Of a DNA stretch of 64,000 nt, positions 54,140 to 62,205 are shown one piece after another. This DNA comes from an uncultured Bacteroidota bacterium. GTDB taxonomy: Bacteria > Bacteroidota > Bacteroidia > Chitinophagales > Chitinophagaceae. The stretch covers positions 62,001 through 126,000 of the forward strand of contig CAIRYK010000040.1 of NCBI GenBank assembly GCA_903882805.1, written 5' to 3'. The notes beneath the pieces are model-generated. The model did no database searches and was not told where the DNA came from. It saw only the letters and a list, made by a program, of their open reading frames with translations. A program made the position numbers and the translations under genes. Within the stretch, counting starts at the first letter, position 1. Each line of letters opens with the position of its first letter.

Positions 54140-55024
54140 TTATGCTCCAAATGCTGCAGCAAACTCTTTTGCGAAATTTTCAAGTTTGGTAGGTCCAGCT
54201 TCCGGTTTGTTGTTGTAAAAATCGCTGAGCATTTCGCCGCTGGCTATGGCAGCGCCCATTTCTACATAGTTGTTGGCCACTTCAGCGCTCAGTCCGGCCT
54301 GTATCATACCATTTAATGAATCTTCGTTGGTGAAATTAACCCAAGGAAGGGCAGGCTTGCCAATAGCGGCGCCCAATACGGCAGCCACATCTGCGGTAGC
54401 GCGTTCATCGCTGTAGATATATTTTATGCTCTTGCCGGTAAAATCGCAATTGTTTAATGCAGCTGCGGCAATTGCGGCAATATCGTTGGGGTGCACAAAT
54501 ACCATATTTGTACCTTCTCCGTAATTACCTCCCATAATACCCATGTGCTTTATTAAGCCAATATTGCTAAGCAGATTGTAATAGAAGAATCCTGGGCGGA
54601 GGTGGAGCACATCAACGCCTTGCAACGCGTTCAACTCAGTTTCTACTCCGTAAAGCCCGCTTACTGGTCCGCAGCCGGTAGGCATATGCGCGCCAACGCT
54701 ACTTAGATTAACCACTTTTTTTACACCCGATGCCTGAATTGCGGCGGCATAGTTTTTACCCACGTTGTGTATGTGCGCTTTCCAGTCGGTAGCGGCCCAT
54801 GTTGGCGGCACCATTGTGTAAACAGCGTCTGCGCCAGTGAATGTTGCTGTAAGGAATGCAACGTCGGTAAGGGAGCCAATAGCTGCCGTTGCGCCAAGCG
54901 CCTCGATATCTTGCACCCTGTTTTGCGAACTGCTGATTACTGTTACCTGATGCCCTGCGGCAATCAGTACCGATACTAATGGTTTGCTGATGTGGCCCAA
55001 AGAGCCTGTTACTACTATTTTCAT
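54140..55024 (-). CDS. NmrA-like NAD(P)-binding oxidoreductase
   Basis: About 294 residues, starting MKIVVTGSLGHISKPLVSVL, which is chosen over an ATG 27 nt upstream because the Rossmann GxxGxxxxP motif must be near the N-terminus. It matches atypical SDR/NmrA proteins (for example QorB-like quinone oxidoreductases): DAVYTMVPPTW, KKVVNLSSVGAHM, LRPGFFYYNLL, VFVHPNDIAAIA. It is divergent from an HxlR regulator, a pairing usual for redox- or aldehyde-responsive reductases. Confidence 0.82.
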   Translation of the reverse strand: MKIVVTGSLGHISKPLVSVLIAAGHQVTVISSSQNRVQDIEALGATAAIGSLTDVAFLTATFTGADAVYTMVPPTWAATDWKAHIHNVGKNYAAAIQASGVKKVVNLSSVGAHMPTGCGPVSGLYGVETELNALQGVDVLHLRPGFFYYNLLSNIGLIKHMGIMGGNYGEGTNMVFVHPNDIAAIAAAALNNCDFTGKSIKYIYSDERATADVAAVLGAAIGKPALPWVNFTNEDSLNGMIQAGLSAEVANNYVEMGAAIASGEMLSDFYNNKPEAGPTKLENFAKEFAAAFGA

Positions 55025-55032
55025 TTTTGCTA

Positions 55033-55087
55033 TTGTTTTTTTGTTGCACAAAGGTATCTTTGTACTAACATTTTAACAAGTACTAAC
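55033..55087. promoter_or_regulatory. Overlapping face-to-face promoters with GTACTAAC repeats
   Basis: Plus strand: TTG 55033-55035, 19-nt spacer, TATCTTTG 55055-55062 (drives HxlR). Minus strand: TTG (plus CAA 55077-55079), 20-nt spacer, TACCTTTG (plus 55049-55056, drives NmrA). The -7 octamers overlap by 2 nt. Two GTACTAAC direct repeats (55062-55069, 55080-55087; 18-nt period) lie over the spacer, a probable HxlR operator. Confidence 0.65.
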
Positions 55088-55103
55088 CAAAAAGTAGGTA
55101 TCT

Positions 55104-55484
55104 ATGTATGCTGTAAAAGAATCATCGACCAACCAGCTAAATAAGCAAGCATCGCTGTGCAAATGCCCTGTAACCTATACGCTGGAGCGTATAGGCGGAC
55201 GATGGAAAGCGCTGATACTCTATCACCTGAGCGGGAAACCGCTACGCTATGGCGAACTGAAACGCGCATTGCCAGATATTACCGAGAAAATGCTGATACA
55301 ACAGCTCAAGGAACTGGAAGCCGATAAACTGCTGACGCGGGTAGCGCAGCCTGTGGTGCCGCCTCATGTTACCTACAGCCTCACCGAGGCTGGCGCGGCG
55401 CTAAGCCCTGTACTCAAAGCCATGGCAGCATGGGGACTTAATTATTCGGAGGATATTACTTTTAACGCGCCGGTATGTAAGTAA
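55104..55484 (+). CDS. HxlR family transcriptional regulator
   Basis: A 126-residue winged-helix repressor or activator. Conserved CPVTYTLERIGGRWKALILY, RYGELKRALPDITEKMLIQQ and ADKLLTRVAQPVVPPHVTYS are present, with a Cys (KCPV) near residue 24 positioned like redox-sensing cysteines in HypR/QorR. It probably senses a quinone or aldehyde and controls the divergent NmrA-like gene through the shared promoter region. Confidence 0.92.
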   Translation: MYAVKESSTNQLNKQASLCKCPVTYTLERIGGRWKALILYHLSGKPLRYGELKRALPDITEKMLIQQLKELEADKLLTRVAQPVVPPHVTYSLTEAGAALSPVLKAMAAWGLNYSEDITFNAPVCK

Positions 55485-55506
55485 GGCTGAACATAAATAC
55501 ATAAAA

Positions 55507-57453
55507 TTATTTACCTGTTTTCTTGTTAGCACGCAGCCATTGCGCGGCCTGCACCATGCTGAATGCATAGTTTTTCATACTGTCGGCTTTCGGTCGGAGG
55601 GTAGAGAGCAGCTCCTGCCTGGTTTTTAAATTGAAGAAATACTCCGGTCCGTTTTTCTGCCAAACGTATATATTTGTTGTATCTACAACCCCAATTTTGT
55701 CGTCTTGACTGAAGTACATCCATTGCCGGCCTTCGTTGATCAGGTCTACGCCCATAGTATTATTGTTGTATGGTCCTCCCAATAAGCCGGCAAGGGTAGG
55801 GAATATGTCTATTTGTCCGCCGGGAGTTTTGAATTCGTGTGTAGGCAGTATGTGTGGCGCATAAATAATGCACGGCACATGATTATAGCACAGTGGCAGG
55901 CTGCCGTAGGCCGGAGGACCATCGTAAGTGCCATGGTCGCCTACAAAAATAAATATTGTGCTATCGTACCAGGGTGTGGTGGCGGCCATCTGCATAAATC
56001 GGCCAATCGCCCAGTCGGCATACTCTACACAGCCTCCTCTTATTTCTTTATGTTTTGGGGTAAATGGTATGTTGTTAGGGGCAATGTAGGGGTTATGGTT
56101 TGTACTGGTCATGTATACAGCAAGAAACGGCTTGCCCGAACGATGCAGGTTATTAATAACCGGAAATGAAAAATCGAACATATCGTGGTCGCAAACACCC
56201 AATGCACTTTGCACCTTAGAATAAGGGTAATCGGACTGGCTGACGATATCGGTAATACAGTTGGCGCGAATAAAACCGCCGATGTTGTCGAACTGATCGT
56301 CGTGGGTGGTGAAGTAAATATTCTGGTAGCCCCGTTCGGCCATAAAGCACGGCAAGCCGGTATAGGTGGGTATGACAGTGCCTTCCATTGTATGTTGCGC
56401 CAATAGGGCAGGGTAGCCGTAGAGGGTAAAGAAAACGCCATTGAATGTGTGAATGCCCGCCGAATAAAAGTTGTGGAAACTGATTGACTTGCCATCAAGC
56501 GAATCGAGATTGGGGGTAAGCCCTTGGTTGTTGCCGTGGGCTGCCATATAGTCGGCGCTCATGCTTTCCATAAGCACGAGTATCACATTGTAGTTTTTTT
56601 GCGGCGACGGTCCGGCTATACTTCTCCGCAACGAACTGTCGGGCGATGAAGCGTGCAGCCAGTTACGGACGCTGCTCAAAGCTTGCTGATTATCAATGAG
56701 TTGTAGCGGTTTGTTTTCATCTTTCATGCCATCGGTATAGCTCCACACAAAAGTGAATACAGGATTGAGTCCTGCCTGATTGTAAGCATTGTAGCCGCAG
56801 AAATAGGCGGTGCCGGGCACTATAGGCGACTTCTCGTCGGTGCGGCCTCGGATACCTAAAAACAACAGTCCGAGAAAAATAATGCCAAACCCCGCCTTTG
56901 CTAATCGCCGGGGAGGGTGGTTGCGCAGCGATGCAAATACAGGTTTGTACTTGCGGAATATCTTAGTGAGTAACGCTATGTGTAGAACCCCCGCCAATAC
57001 AGATAACAACAGGTAGCCCAGAAAACCACGGTCTTGCAGTACCATTTTTAGCATAAACATAGGCGACGACGACCAATTGAGTATAGTTATGTTGATTCGA
57101 TTGCCATAGTTGACAAAGAAAGGAATGTCGGCGCTGCAGATAAACAATGCTACCCAATAAACTAAACAAAAGAACCAATGAATAGACCGAAAGACATATT
57201 TGTGAACTCCGCCGGCCACTTCTGCCACCAGCAATACCAAAGCCGGCAAAGCCAGGAAGTAGCCGCTAACTGCAGTATCGAACCGAAAGCCCATAATGAA
57301 GGCCCTCGCCATAAGCCCTGCAGCGCCCGGCGCACCGGCAAACTGACCTATACTGACCAGTATAAGGACAATTCTGAATACAGTAAAAAAGCAAAGCCCC
57401 AGCCCATATACTGCCAATAGGTACCTGATAGCCGCCGGTATAGATTTAACCAT
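55507..57453 (-). CDS. LTA-synthase-like membrane phosphotransferase/sulfatase-fold protein
   Basis: About 648 residues. Five N-terminal helices (about 1-200) precede a periplasmic sulfatase-fold domain. The metal/nucleophile blocks NVILVLMESMSADYM (Glu), SAGIHTFNGVFFTLYG (nucleophilic Thr) and FIFVGDHGTYDGPP (Asp-His) match the family. A Gram-negative chromosome makes true lipoteichoic acid synthesis unlikely; related Bacteroidota proteins are phosphoethanolamine or phosphoglycerol transferases or unknown. The MVKSIPAAIRYLLAVYG start is preferred over an ATG 24 nt upstream. A csbD-like gene lies upstream on the same strand but is separated by a terminator. Confidence 0.85.
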   Translation of the reverse strand: MVKSIPAAIRYLLAVYGLGLCFFTVFRIVLILVSIGQFAGAPGAAGLMARAFIMGFRFDTAVSGYFLALPALVLLVAEVAGGVHKYVFRSIHWFFCLVYWVALFICSADIPFFVNYGNRINITILNWSSSPMFMLKMVLQDRGFLGYLLLSVLAGVLHIALLTKIFRKYKPVFASLRNHPPRRLAKAGFGIIFLGLLFLGIRGRTDEKSPIVPGTAYFCGYNAYNQAGLNPVFTFVWSYTDGMKDENKPLQLIDNQQALSSVRNWLHASSPDSSLRRSIAGPSPQKNYNVILVLMESMSADYMAAHGNNQGLTPNLDSLDGKSISFHNFYSAGIHTFNGVFFTLYGYPALLAQHTMEGTVIPTYTGLPCFMAERGYQNIYFTTHDDQFDNIGGFIRANCITDIVSQSDYPYSKVQSALGVCDHDMFDFSFPVINNLHRSGKPFLAVYMTSTNHNPYIAPNNIPFTPKHKEIRGGCVEYADWAIGRFMQMAATTPWYDSTIFIFVGDHGTYDGPPAYGSLPLCYNHVPCIIYAPHILPTHEFKTPGGQIDIFPTLAGLLGGPYNNNTMGVDLINEGRQWMYFSQDDKIGVVDTTNIYVWQKNGPEYFFNLKTRQELLSTLRPKADSMKNYAFSMVQAAQWLRANKKTGK

Positions 57454-57533
57454 AAGATAGCATTGCAAGGTAATCAACTAAACGCTTTTTTATTTAATAA
57501 CGCTTGTTGTATCTGGCAAAGTGTGCAAAATAA

Positions 57534-57573
57534 AAGCGGACCGCTCCGGCATTTTTGCCTTTGCGATCCGCTT
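57534..57573 (-). terminator. Terminator between the csbD-like and LTA-synthase-like genes
   Basis: AAGCGGA / TCCGCTT arms with an inner GGC/GCC pairing, followed on the minus strand by TTATTTT. Confidence 0.7.
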
Positions 57574-57612
57574 CGTTTTTCATAGCATTTTCGTTATTAT
57601 CCGATATGTGTG

Positions 57613-57798
57613 TTACAGGTCGGAAATAATATTGTGTATTTCTTCCTTTGTTTTGCCTAGCTTTATTTGCAGGCGACCCAGCAATTCGTCTTGTTTGCCC
57701 TCGTCTAGTAGCAAATCATCGTCGGTGAGGATAGCATATTTTTGTTTCAGCTTACCCTTTGTTTCATTCCAGTTGCCCTTCAGTTGTGTCGTGTTCAT
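57613..57798 (-). CDS. CsbD-family stress protein
   Basis: A 61-residue protein. The conserved N-terminus LKGNWNETKGKLKQKYA is characteristic, followed by LGRLQIKLGKTKEEIHNII. CsbD-like proteins are general-stress-induced in many bacteria; the molecular role is not known. A terminator follows before the LTA-synthase-like gene. Confidence 0.9.
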   Translation of the reverse strand: MNTTQLKGNWNETKGKLKQKYAILTDDDLLLDEGKQDELLGRLQIKLGKTKEEIHNIISDL

Positions 57799-57840
57799 GT
57801 TTTGCTATTTTTAGTTGATGGAAATATTGTTTTTCTGTGC

Positions 57841-58068
57841 TTACAGGTGGCAGGTAGTACCGCCTGGCACAGTTCTGTTGGCTTCATCCTGATAGTTATT
57901 GCACGACTTTTGCGCATCGCTTTGGTAGGCGTCATCTATAGAGTGTTTTACATCTATAGACCCTGTGCCAATTACAGTGGTGCAGGTGCACGTATAATTT
58001 TTCTTACAAGAGGTAAAAGTGGCTACCGCCAAGAGGGCTACCGCTGTAACAATTCGTGATACTTTCAT
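57841..58068 (-). CDS. Small lipoprotein
   Basis: A 75-residue protein, starting MKVSRIVTAVALLAVATFTS, with a lipobox (TFTSC). The mature part has several Cys (CKKNYTCTCTTVIG, CNNYQDEANR, TTCHL) that may form disulfides. No family is recognised. An upstream in-frame start would add non-signal sequence and is rejected. It lies upstream of csbD on the same strand, 42 nt apart. Confidence 0.7.
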   Translation of the reverse strand: MKVSRIVTAVALLAVATFTSCKKNYTCTCTTVIGTGSIDVKHSIDDAYQSDAQKSCNNYQDEANRTVPGGTTCHL

Positions 58069-58226
58069 TGTGATTGTTTTAATTGTATAAATTATACCAC
58101 AAAGGTACCCGCGCCGCATGCGGAGGATGTTACACATATCGTGTGCGTTGTTATGTAATTTGCAGGTGACCGGTAAGACTAAACGATATGGAGAGGAAAT
58201 GATCTACTAACAGTCAGACCTTCCCC

Positions 58227-58745
58227 CTACAACGCCAAATACATATGATGATTGGGGTTGTAGTGTGTGCCCGATACCCTGAAACTATGTGTGCCAACGA
58301 TTGTGAAGCATGCTTTGCTGTAGAAATCGACTGCTCGCTGGTTGCCGGTCCAGGTGAATAGCCAGATGCCAGCCTGATTTTGCAGGCGTGCCAGATTGAT
58401 ATTGTGTTGCAGCAGCGCATAGCCCAGTCCTTTACCAAAATACTCTTCCAGCAAGTATATCCGGTCCAACTTGGTTACATTGCGTTCCTTTATATTGGCG
58501 TGTGCGGTATTGTATATTATTTTTGAAAAGCCTGCAGGCTGCCCATTGTAGCAGATAATGTGATAGTGATTGTTTGGGTCTGTAAGTTCGTTCGTTATTG
58601 CCTCGTGGCTGTAGTGTGCGCTCAGGTATTCAGCAAGATCTGCCGCTGCACAGCTCTTTCGGTGTGCAAGCTCTACCGCTACTTTTCCTATGTTTATTAC
58701 GGTAGTTACATCGTTAATATCTGCCGGGCGTATGGTGGTGGCCAT
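58227..58745 (-). CDS. GNAT family N-acetyltransferase
   Basis: A 172-residue acetyltransferase. The acetyl-CoA-binding motif A is seen in LDRIYLLEEYFGKGLGYALL (a GKGLG pattern) and WLFTWTGNQRAVDFYSKACF forms the C-terminal motif. The substrate is unknown. It lies on the minus strand, divergent from the SBBP/T9SS gene. Confidence 0.9.
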   Translation of the reverse strand: MATTIRPADINDVTTVINIGKVAVELAHRKSCAAADLAEYLSAHYSHEAITNELTDPNNHYHIICYNGQPAGFSKIIYNTAHANIKERNVTKLDRIYLLEEYFGKGLGYALLQHNINLARLQNQAGIWLFTWTGNQRAVDFYSKACFTIVGTHSFRVSGTHYNPNHHMYLAL

Positions 58746-58937
58746 TGTTGGAGAGGATGTTTACATTTTAACAGACGATGCAAAGATAAAAAATTTTAGG
58801 GCCGGTAGGTAATAACGCCAGTCGCAATAGCTGCTACCACGGTTTTCTTGTTTTGAAGGTAAGGCGGTTGTTTTGGCGCCTGTGATGAATGATTAAAAAC
58901 TGATATGGTATATTGATTTTGTATGTATATTAGCCAG

Positions 58938-60608
58938 ATGAAACCGCGCCTTATATTATTTGTCGTTTATTTATTGTTTATAACTACAGCTGCACATGCC
59001 CAAAGCTGGAAATGGGCTAAGGGCGTAGGCGGCGACGAAACGGAAGGTTATTACAGCTCATCAGACAGGTATGGCGGTGTTTTCGTATCCGGCATTAGTT
59101 GGGGCGATATTGTGCTGCCGGCTTTTACGCTGAGGCATCCCGGTGTGGTATCGGCATACCTCATAAAATACGATACGGCCGGTAACGTGGTTTGGGCTAA
59201 TACTACTACCGCAGGCACAGCCTATCCACTTGGTATTTCGACCGATGTTTTTGGCGATGTTTATGTATTGGGCGCTTACGACTCGCTGGTAAACGTAAGC
59301 GGTCAGCTATTGCACAACAGTCATCCGGCGCCCAATCAGCTCTATATTGCTAAATACGCACCCGATGGAACGCTGATATGGGCAAGGAATTTGGGCAATG
59401 TTTCTGCATCCAACTATGTAGCGGGGGGTATAAAAACAGACCCGACCGGTAATATTTACATAGCAGCCAACTTTTATGGCAACCCGATATTAGGCCCATA
59501 TACATTCACCAACTCTGATACAGCTAACCGCACTGATGATATTTTTGTTGCGAAGTTCGATAGCTCGGGTACTGTATTATGGGCTAAAACTTTTGGAGGT
59601 ACCAAACACGAATACCTGAGCAACTCTATTGCGGTATCCAATTCGGGAAGTGTGTTTATTGGTGGTTATTATGCATCCGATAAGTTGATATTTGGATCAG
59701 ATACTTTGTTCAATATAGGTACCGTACCAAACCATAATGCCACATTTTTGGCCAAAATAGATAAGTACGGAAACCCTAAATGGTGCAGGGGAGCCGGCGG
59801 CAGAAGCGCTTACAATTATGGTTTTGGCATTGTTACCGACATTAATGAGGATGTTTATTTTACCGGTAGTTTTTTTGGCGATACATTGGTTTTTGGCGCC
59901 GATACAATTCGGCCGTCCGGACCCCGGCTGAATGGATATCTGGTGAAATACGACTCGACAGGGCGTGCTTTGTGGACAAAACAAATGAAGGGCAGTAGTA
60001 TTATGAATTTTGCCTTGGCCACAGATGCTTGCCAAAATATATGGTTGACCGGCGGTATACAAGCTGCCATGGTAGATACCATAGATGGGCATGAGGTTAA
60101 CCCGCCAGCCGACAGTTACGACCCCATGTATCTGGCAGGGTGGACGCCCAGCGGCGCTTTCTTGCACGCATTAACATTATCGTCGGGCGGCGACGACTTA
60201 AGCAGCTTATGTACCGACCAATGCGGTAACGTATATCTTGAGGGCGACTACGAACATGTTAATCCTTTTATTCTTGGTTCTGTGTCTATAATACCACCAG
60301 TGAGCGCCGAGCTCAATTTTTTGGCAAAATATGCACCGGGTGTTGGTTGCGAATGTTTGCCGGTATCTGCCATGCCGGTTGCGTCTGAATTTAGCGTTAA
60401 CTTATTTCCTAACCCTGCGCAAAATGTGGTTACGGTGGCAGCTACCGAAAATATAGAGCGCCTTGTTGTCGTCGATCCGTTGGGGCGCGTATTGATGGAA
60501 AGACATAACGTTCCAAAATCGATAATGTTAGATATTACCGATTTGGCGGTGGGCATCTATTATGTACGCATCAATAATACTATTGTAAAAAGATTCGTAA
60601 AGTATTAG
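58938..60608 (+). CDS. T9SS-exported beta-propeller-like (SBBP) protein
   Basis: About 556 residues. ATG 58938 is chosen because it opens a clean signal peptide (RLILFVVYLLFITTAAHAQ). The body has repeated SBBP-type blades (YLIKYDTAGNVVWANT, YIAKYAPDGTLIWARNLG, VAKFDSSGTVLWAKTFGG, AKIDKYGNPKWCRG), each with a Asp-x-x-Gly-Trp-type hairpin. The C-terminus (about 480-556; VNLFPNPAQNVVTVA to NNTIVKRFVKY) is a T9SS type A sorting domain. It is likely surface-attached; the ligand is unknown. Confidence 0.88.
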   Translation: MKPRLILFVVYLLFITTAAHAQSWKWAKGVGGDETEGYYSSSDRYGGVFVSGISWGDIVLPAFTLRHPGVVSAYLIKYDTAGNVVWANTTTAGTAYPLGISTDVFGDVYVLGAYDSLVNVSGQLLHNSHPAPNQLYIAKYAPDGTLIWARNLGNVSASNYVAGGIKTDPTGNIYIAANFYGNPILGPYTFTNSDTANRTDDIFVAKFDSSGTVLWAKTFGGTKHEYLSNSIAVSNSGSVFIGGYYASDKLIFGSDTLFNIGTVPNHNATFLAKIDKYGNPKWCRGAGGRSAYNYGFGIVTDINEDVYFTGSFFGDTLVFGADTIRPSGPRLNGYLVKYDSTGRALWTKQMKGSSIMNFALATDACQNIWLTGGIQAAMVDTIDGHEVNPPADSYDPMYLAGWTPSGAFLHALTLSSGGDDLSSLCTDQCGNVYLEGDYEHVNPFILGSVSIIPPVSAELNFLAKYAPGVGCECLPVSAMPVASEFSVNLFPNPAQNVVTVAATENIERLVVVDPLGRVLMERHNVPKSIMLDITDLAVGIYYVRINNTIVKRFVKY

Positions 60609-60685
60609 CAGCGTTTATGGCATAGATTTAAGCGGGGAGCGTATAGTCTACATTCCCTGATACGATCTTGGCGAGATGTTTGTGC

Positions 60686-61183
60686 CTACTTGGCTAATTT
60701 AGCGTAAACCGATATTTTTAGATAGCGAGTATCCCATTTATTGGGTATCTCCACCACCACATCATTATTTTCCCAGGTTTCCAGCGAGGTGGTATAGCCT
60801 TTTTTAAAACCATTTTCAGATACGTATTTGCGCATAGAGTCAACATCGGGTTTCTCTAACCCGGAGAGATCTACTTGTACCATTTTGTTTTCAAAATTCT
60901 TTACCGCCAGAAACCTACCTGCCGTTACTTTATCCCAACCGGCAAAAGTTTCGCAGGGGGCATTATCGCGCGTCGCCAGATTATAGGCGCTGCGCACCGC
61001 TTTAGACGGCGCCCAGTTATTATGACCCCAAGGCGTAAGCCAGGTGTTTTTCACCACTTCCATAAATGCTTGCACATTTTTAGTGGCCGTACACTTTATA
61101 ATTGCCTCGGGCGGCAGCATTTGCGCCGACACAGTGGCGCTTGTGAAAGCGCCTACAAGCGCTAAAAGCAGGATTTTTTTCAT
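60686..61183 (-). CDS. Exported protein of unknown function
   Basis: A 165-residue protein with a clean signal peptide (ILLLALVGAFTSATVSAQ). The mature protein has two Cys (IIKCTATK, APCETFAGW), several Trp (NTWLTPWGHNNWAP) and a C-terminal RYLKISVYAKLAK. No family is recognised. It is a single-gene unit, and its Trp/Cys-rich motifs may help homology searches. Confidence 0.65.
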   Translation of the reverse strand: MKKILLLALVGAFTSATVSAQMLPPEAIIKCTATKNVQAFMEVVKNTWLTPWGHNNWAPSKAVRSAYNLATRDNAPCETFAGWDKVTAGRFLAVKNFENKMVQVDLSGLEKPDVDSMRKYVSENGFKKGYTTSLETWENNDVVVEIPNKWDTRYLKISVYAKLAK

Positions 61184-61437
61184 AAACGCAGGTTTTTATA
61201 CCTGCAAAACAAAATAATTTTATTGGGGTGGGGTATTACACTTTAGTGGTAGAATTGGAGTGGGTGATTAGACTACGCAATTTGGCTATAGCTCTTGCAT
61301 TTTAATGATAAACTTCACAACGGGATCCACTAGTCCAAGCCTCTCGTTTGGTCTTAGGGCCTTGAAGCGTCCCGCTTCCGATTCAATAGTCGCAATGGGC
61401 TGCTACGTCCTTTAGAGTTAGGAAAATAATTAAAATG

Positions 61438-61495
61438 GAGAATAAAAAAACGGAGATCAACCATCGCTCTTCGCTCTGACCGCTCTCCGTTCTCC
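61438..61495 (-). repeat. Repeat copy A inside a terminator-like hairpin
   Basis: AACGGAGA / TCTCCGTT arms (61449-61456 / 61484-61491), with outer GGAGAA/TTCTCC. On the minus strand it is followed by a run of seven T. It contains the 27-nt repeat 61451-61477, which matches 62712-62738 at 25 of 27 positions. Confidence 0.6.
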
Positions 61496-61503
61496 TATTT
61501 CGT

Positions 61504-61532
61504 GCTCCAGATGGGACGGTTATCGAACCCAT
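61504..61532 (-). pseudogene. tRNA 3'-half-like fragment (degenerate)
   Basis: GCTCCAG (61504-61510) then ATGGG / CCCAT arms (61511-61515 / 61528-61532) look, on the minus strand, like a tRNA T-arm plus 3' acceptor strand. The loop is 12 nt instead of 7 and no matching 5' acceptor strand, D-arm or anticodon arm is found. Confidence 0.4.
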
Positions 61533-61600
61533 TACTCGCAATATTAAAACGGTTGATTGAGTTTCAACCTAGTACATTATAATACCTTAATACCGAGCTT

Positions 61601-61637
61601 TGTTCCGGCTTCCGGATGCCCTTCGGAACATCCGGAA
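61601..61637. repeat. Interleaved inverted repeats
   Basis: TGTTCCG (61601-61607) / CGGAACA (61624-61630) overlaps TTCCGGATG (61610-61618) / CATCCGGAA (61629-61637). The two pairings share bases, so they would be mutually exclusive or form a pseudoknot. They lie about 55 nt downstream of the fasciclin gene and may serve as its terminator. Confidence 0.5.
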
Positions 61638-61692
61638 GAACGGGCTCTTTAATTTGCTGGTAAAGATAAAATGCTGTTTTTGAAGCCTATGA

Positions 61693-62205
61693 TTATGGCA
61701 AAAGAACGCTGTTAATGACATGAATAACGCCATTGCTTGCCTTTAAGTCAGTAGCCGTCACCGTAGCTTTTCCACCTTGCGCATCAGTCAACACCACTTT
61801 ACCTTCCACTATAGAGGCTTTTAGTTCACCACCAGCTACTGTTTTTAAAGTCAGCGAACCATGACCTTTTTTAATAGCCTCCAAAACCGCCTTAGCGTCA
61901 AATTTGCCGGCAACTACATGGTAGGTAAGAATTCCTGCCAACTTTGTTTTGTTTTCAGGTTTTAGTAAAGTTGCTACTGTACCAGCAGGTAATTTATCGA
62001 ATGCAGCATTGGTAGGTGCAAATACTGTAAAAGGCCCTTTGCTTTGCAGCGTGGCTACCAGATCAGCCGCTTTTACAGCAGCAACTAAGGTTGTGTGATC
62101 CTTCGAACCTGATGCTACGCTAACGATGTCTTTTGATTGTGCCATTACATTGCCGGCAACGAAACTTGCTGCTACAAACAGCGCAATTTTTTTAATTGTG
62201 TTCAT
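61693..62205 (-). CDS. Secreted fasciclin-domain (FAS1) protein
   Basis: A 170-residue protein with a signal peptide (IALFVAASFVAGNVMAQ). A single FAS1 domain spans about 30-165: KDHTTLVAAVKAADLVATLQ, the conserved GPFTVFAPTNAAFDKLPAGT, LAGILTYHVVAGKF and ASNGVIHVINSVLLP. FAS1 proteins are surface adhesion modules, common as single-domain secreted proteins in Bacteroidota. A TACTTTTG on the minus strand (plus 62325-62332) fits a -7, giving a leader of about 115 nt. Confidence 0.95.
   Translation of the reverse strand: MNTIKKIALFVAASFVAGNVMAQSKDIVSVASGSKDHTTLVAAVKAADLVATLQSKGPFTVFAPTNAAFDKLPAGTVATLLKPENKTKLAGILTYHVVAGKFDAKAVLEAIKKGHGSLTLKTVAGGELKASIVEGKVVLTDAQGGKATVTATDLKASNGVIHVINSVLLP

Larger units (their letters stand above)
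61184..61692. other. Degenerate non-coding region with hairpins and a tRNA-like fragment
   Basis: About 510 nt without a coding gene, flanked by small secreted-protein genes. It holds a 27-nt repeat also found at 62712 (2 differences), a minus-strand terminator-like hairpin (61438-61495), a tRNA 3'-half-like piece (61504-61532) and two interleaved inverted repeats (61601-61637). It looks like decayed RNA-gene or element remnants. Confidence 0.5.

Noticed and set aside
55507-57453. Lipoteichoic acid synthase as the literal function
   Set aside because: The fold and motifs fit the family, but the rest of the window points to a Gram-negative Bacteroidota, which makes no lipoteichoic acid.
61322-61334. 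GGGATCCACTAGT, a 13-nt match to a common cloning-vector polylinker
   Set aside because: The match stops after 13 nt and no other vector sequence is present; chance or a short coincidence is more likely than contamination.
61504-61532. Possible functional tRNA on the minus strand
   Set aside because: Only a T-arm and acceptor-like strand can be drawn, the loop has 12 nt and no matching 5' half or anticodon stem-loop exists nearby.
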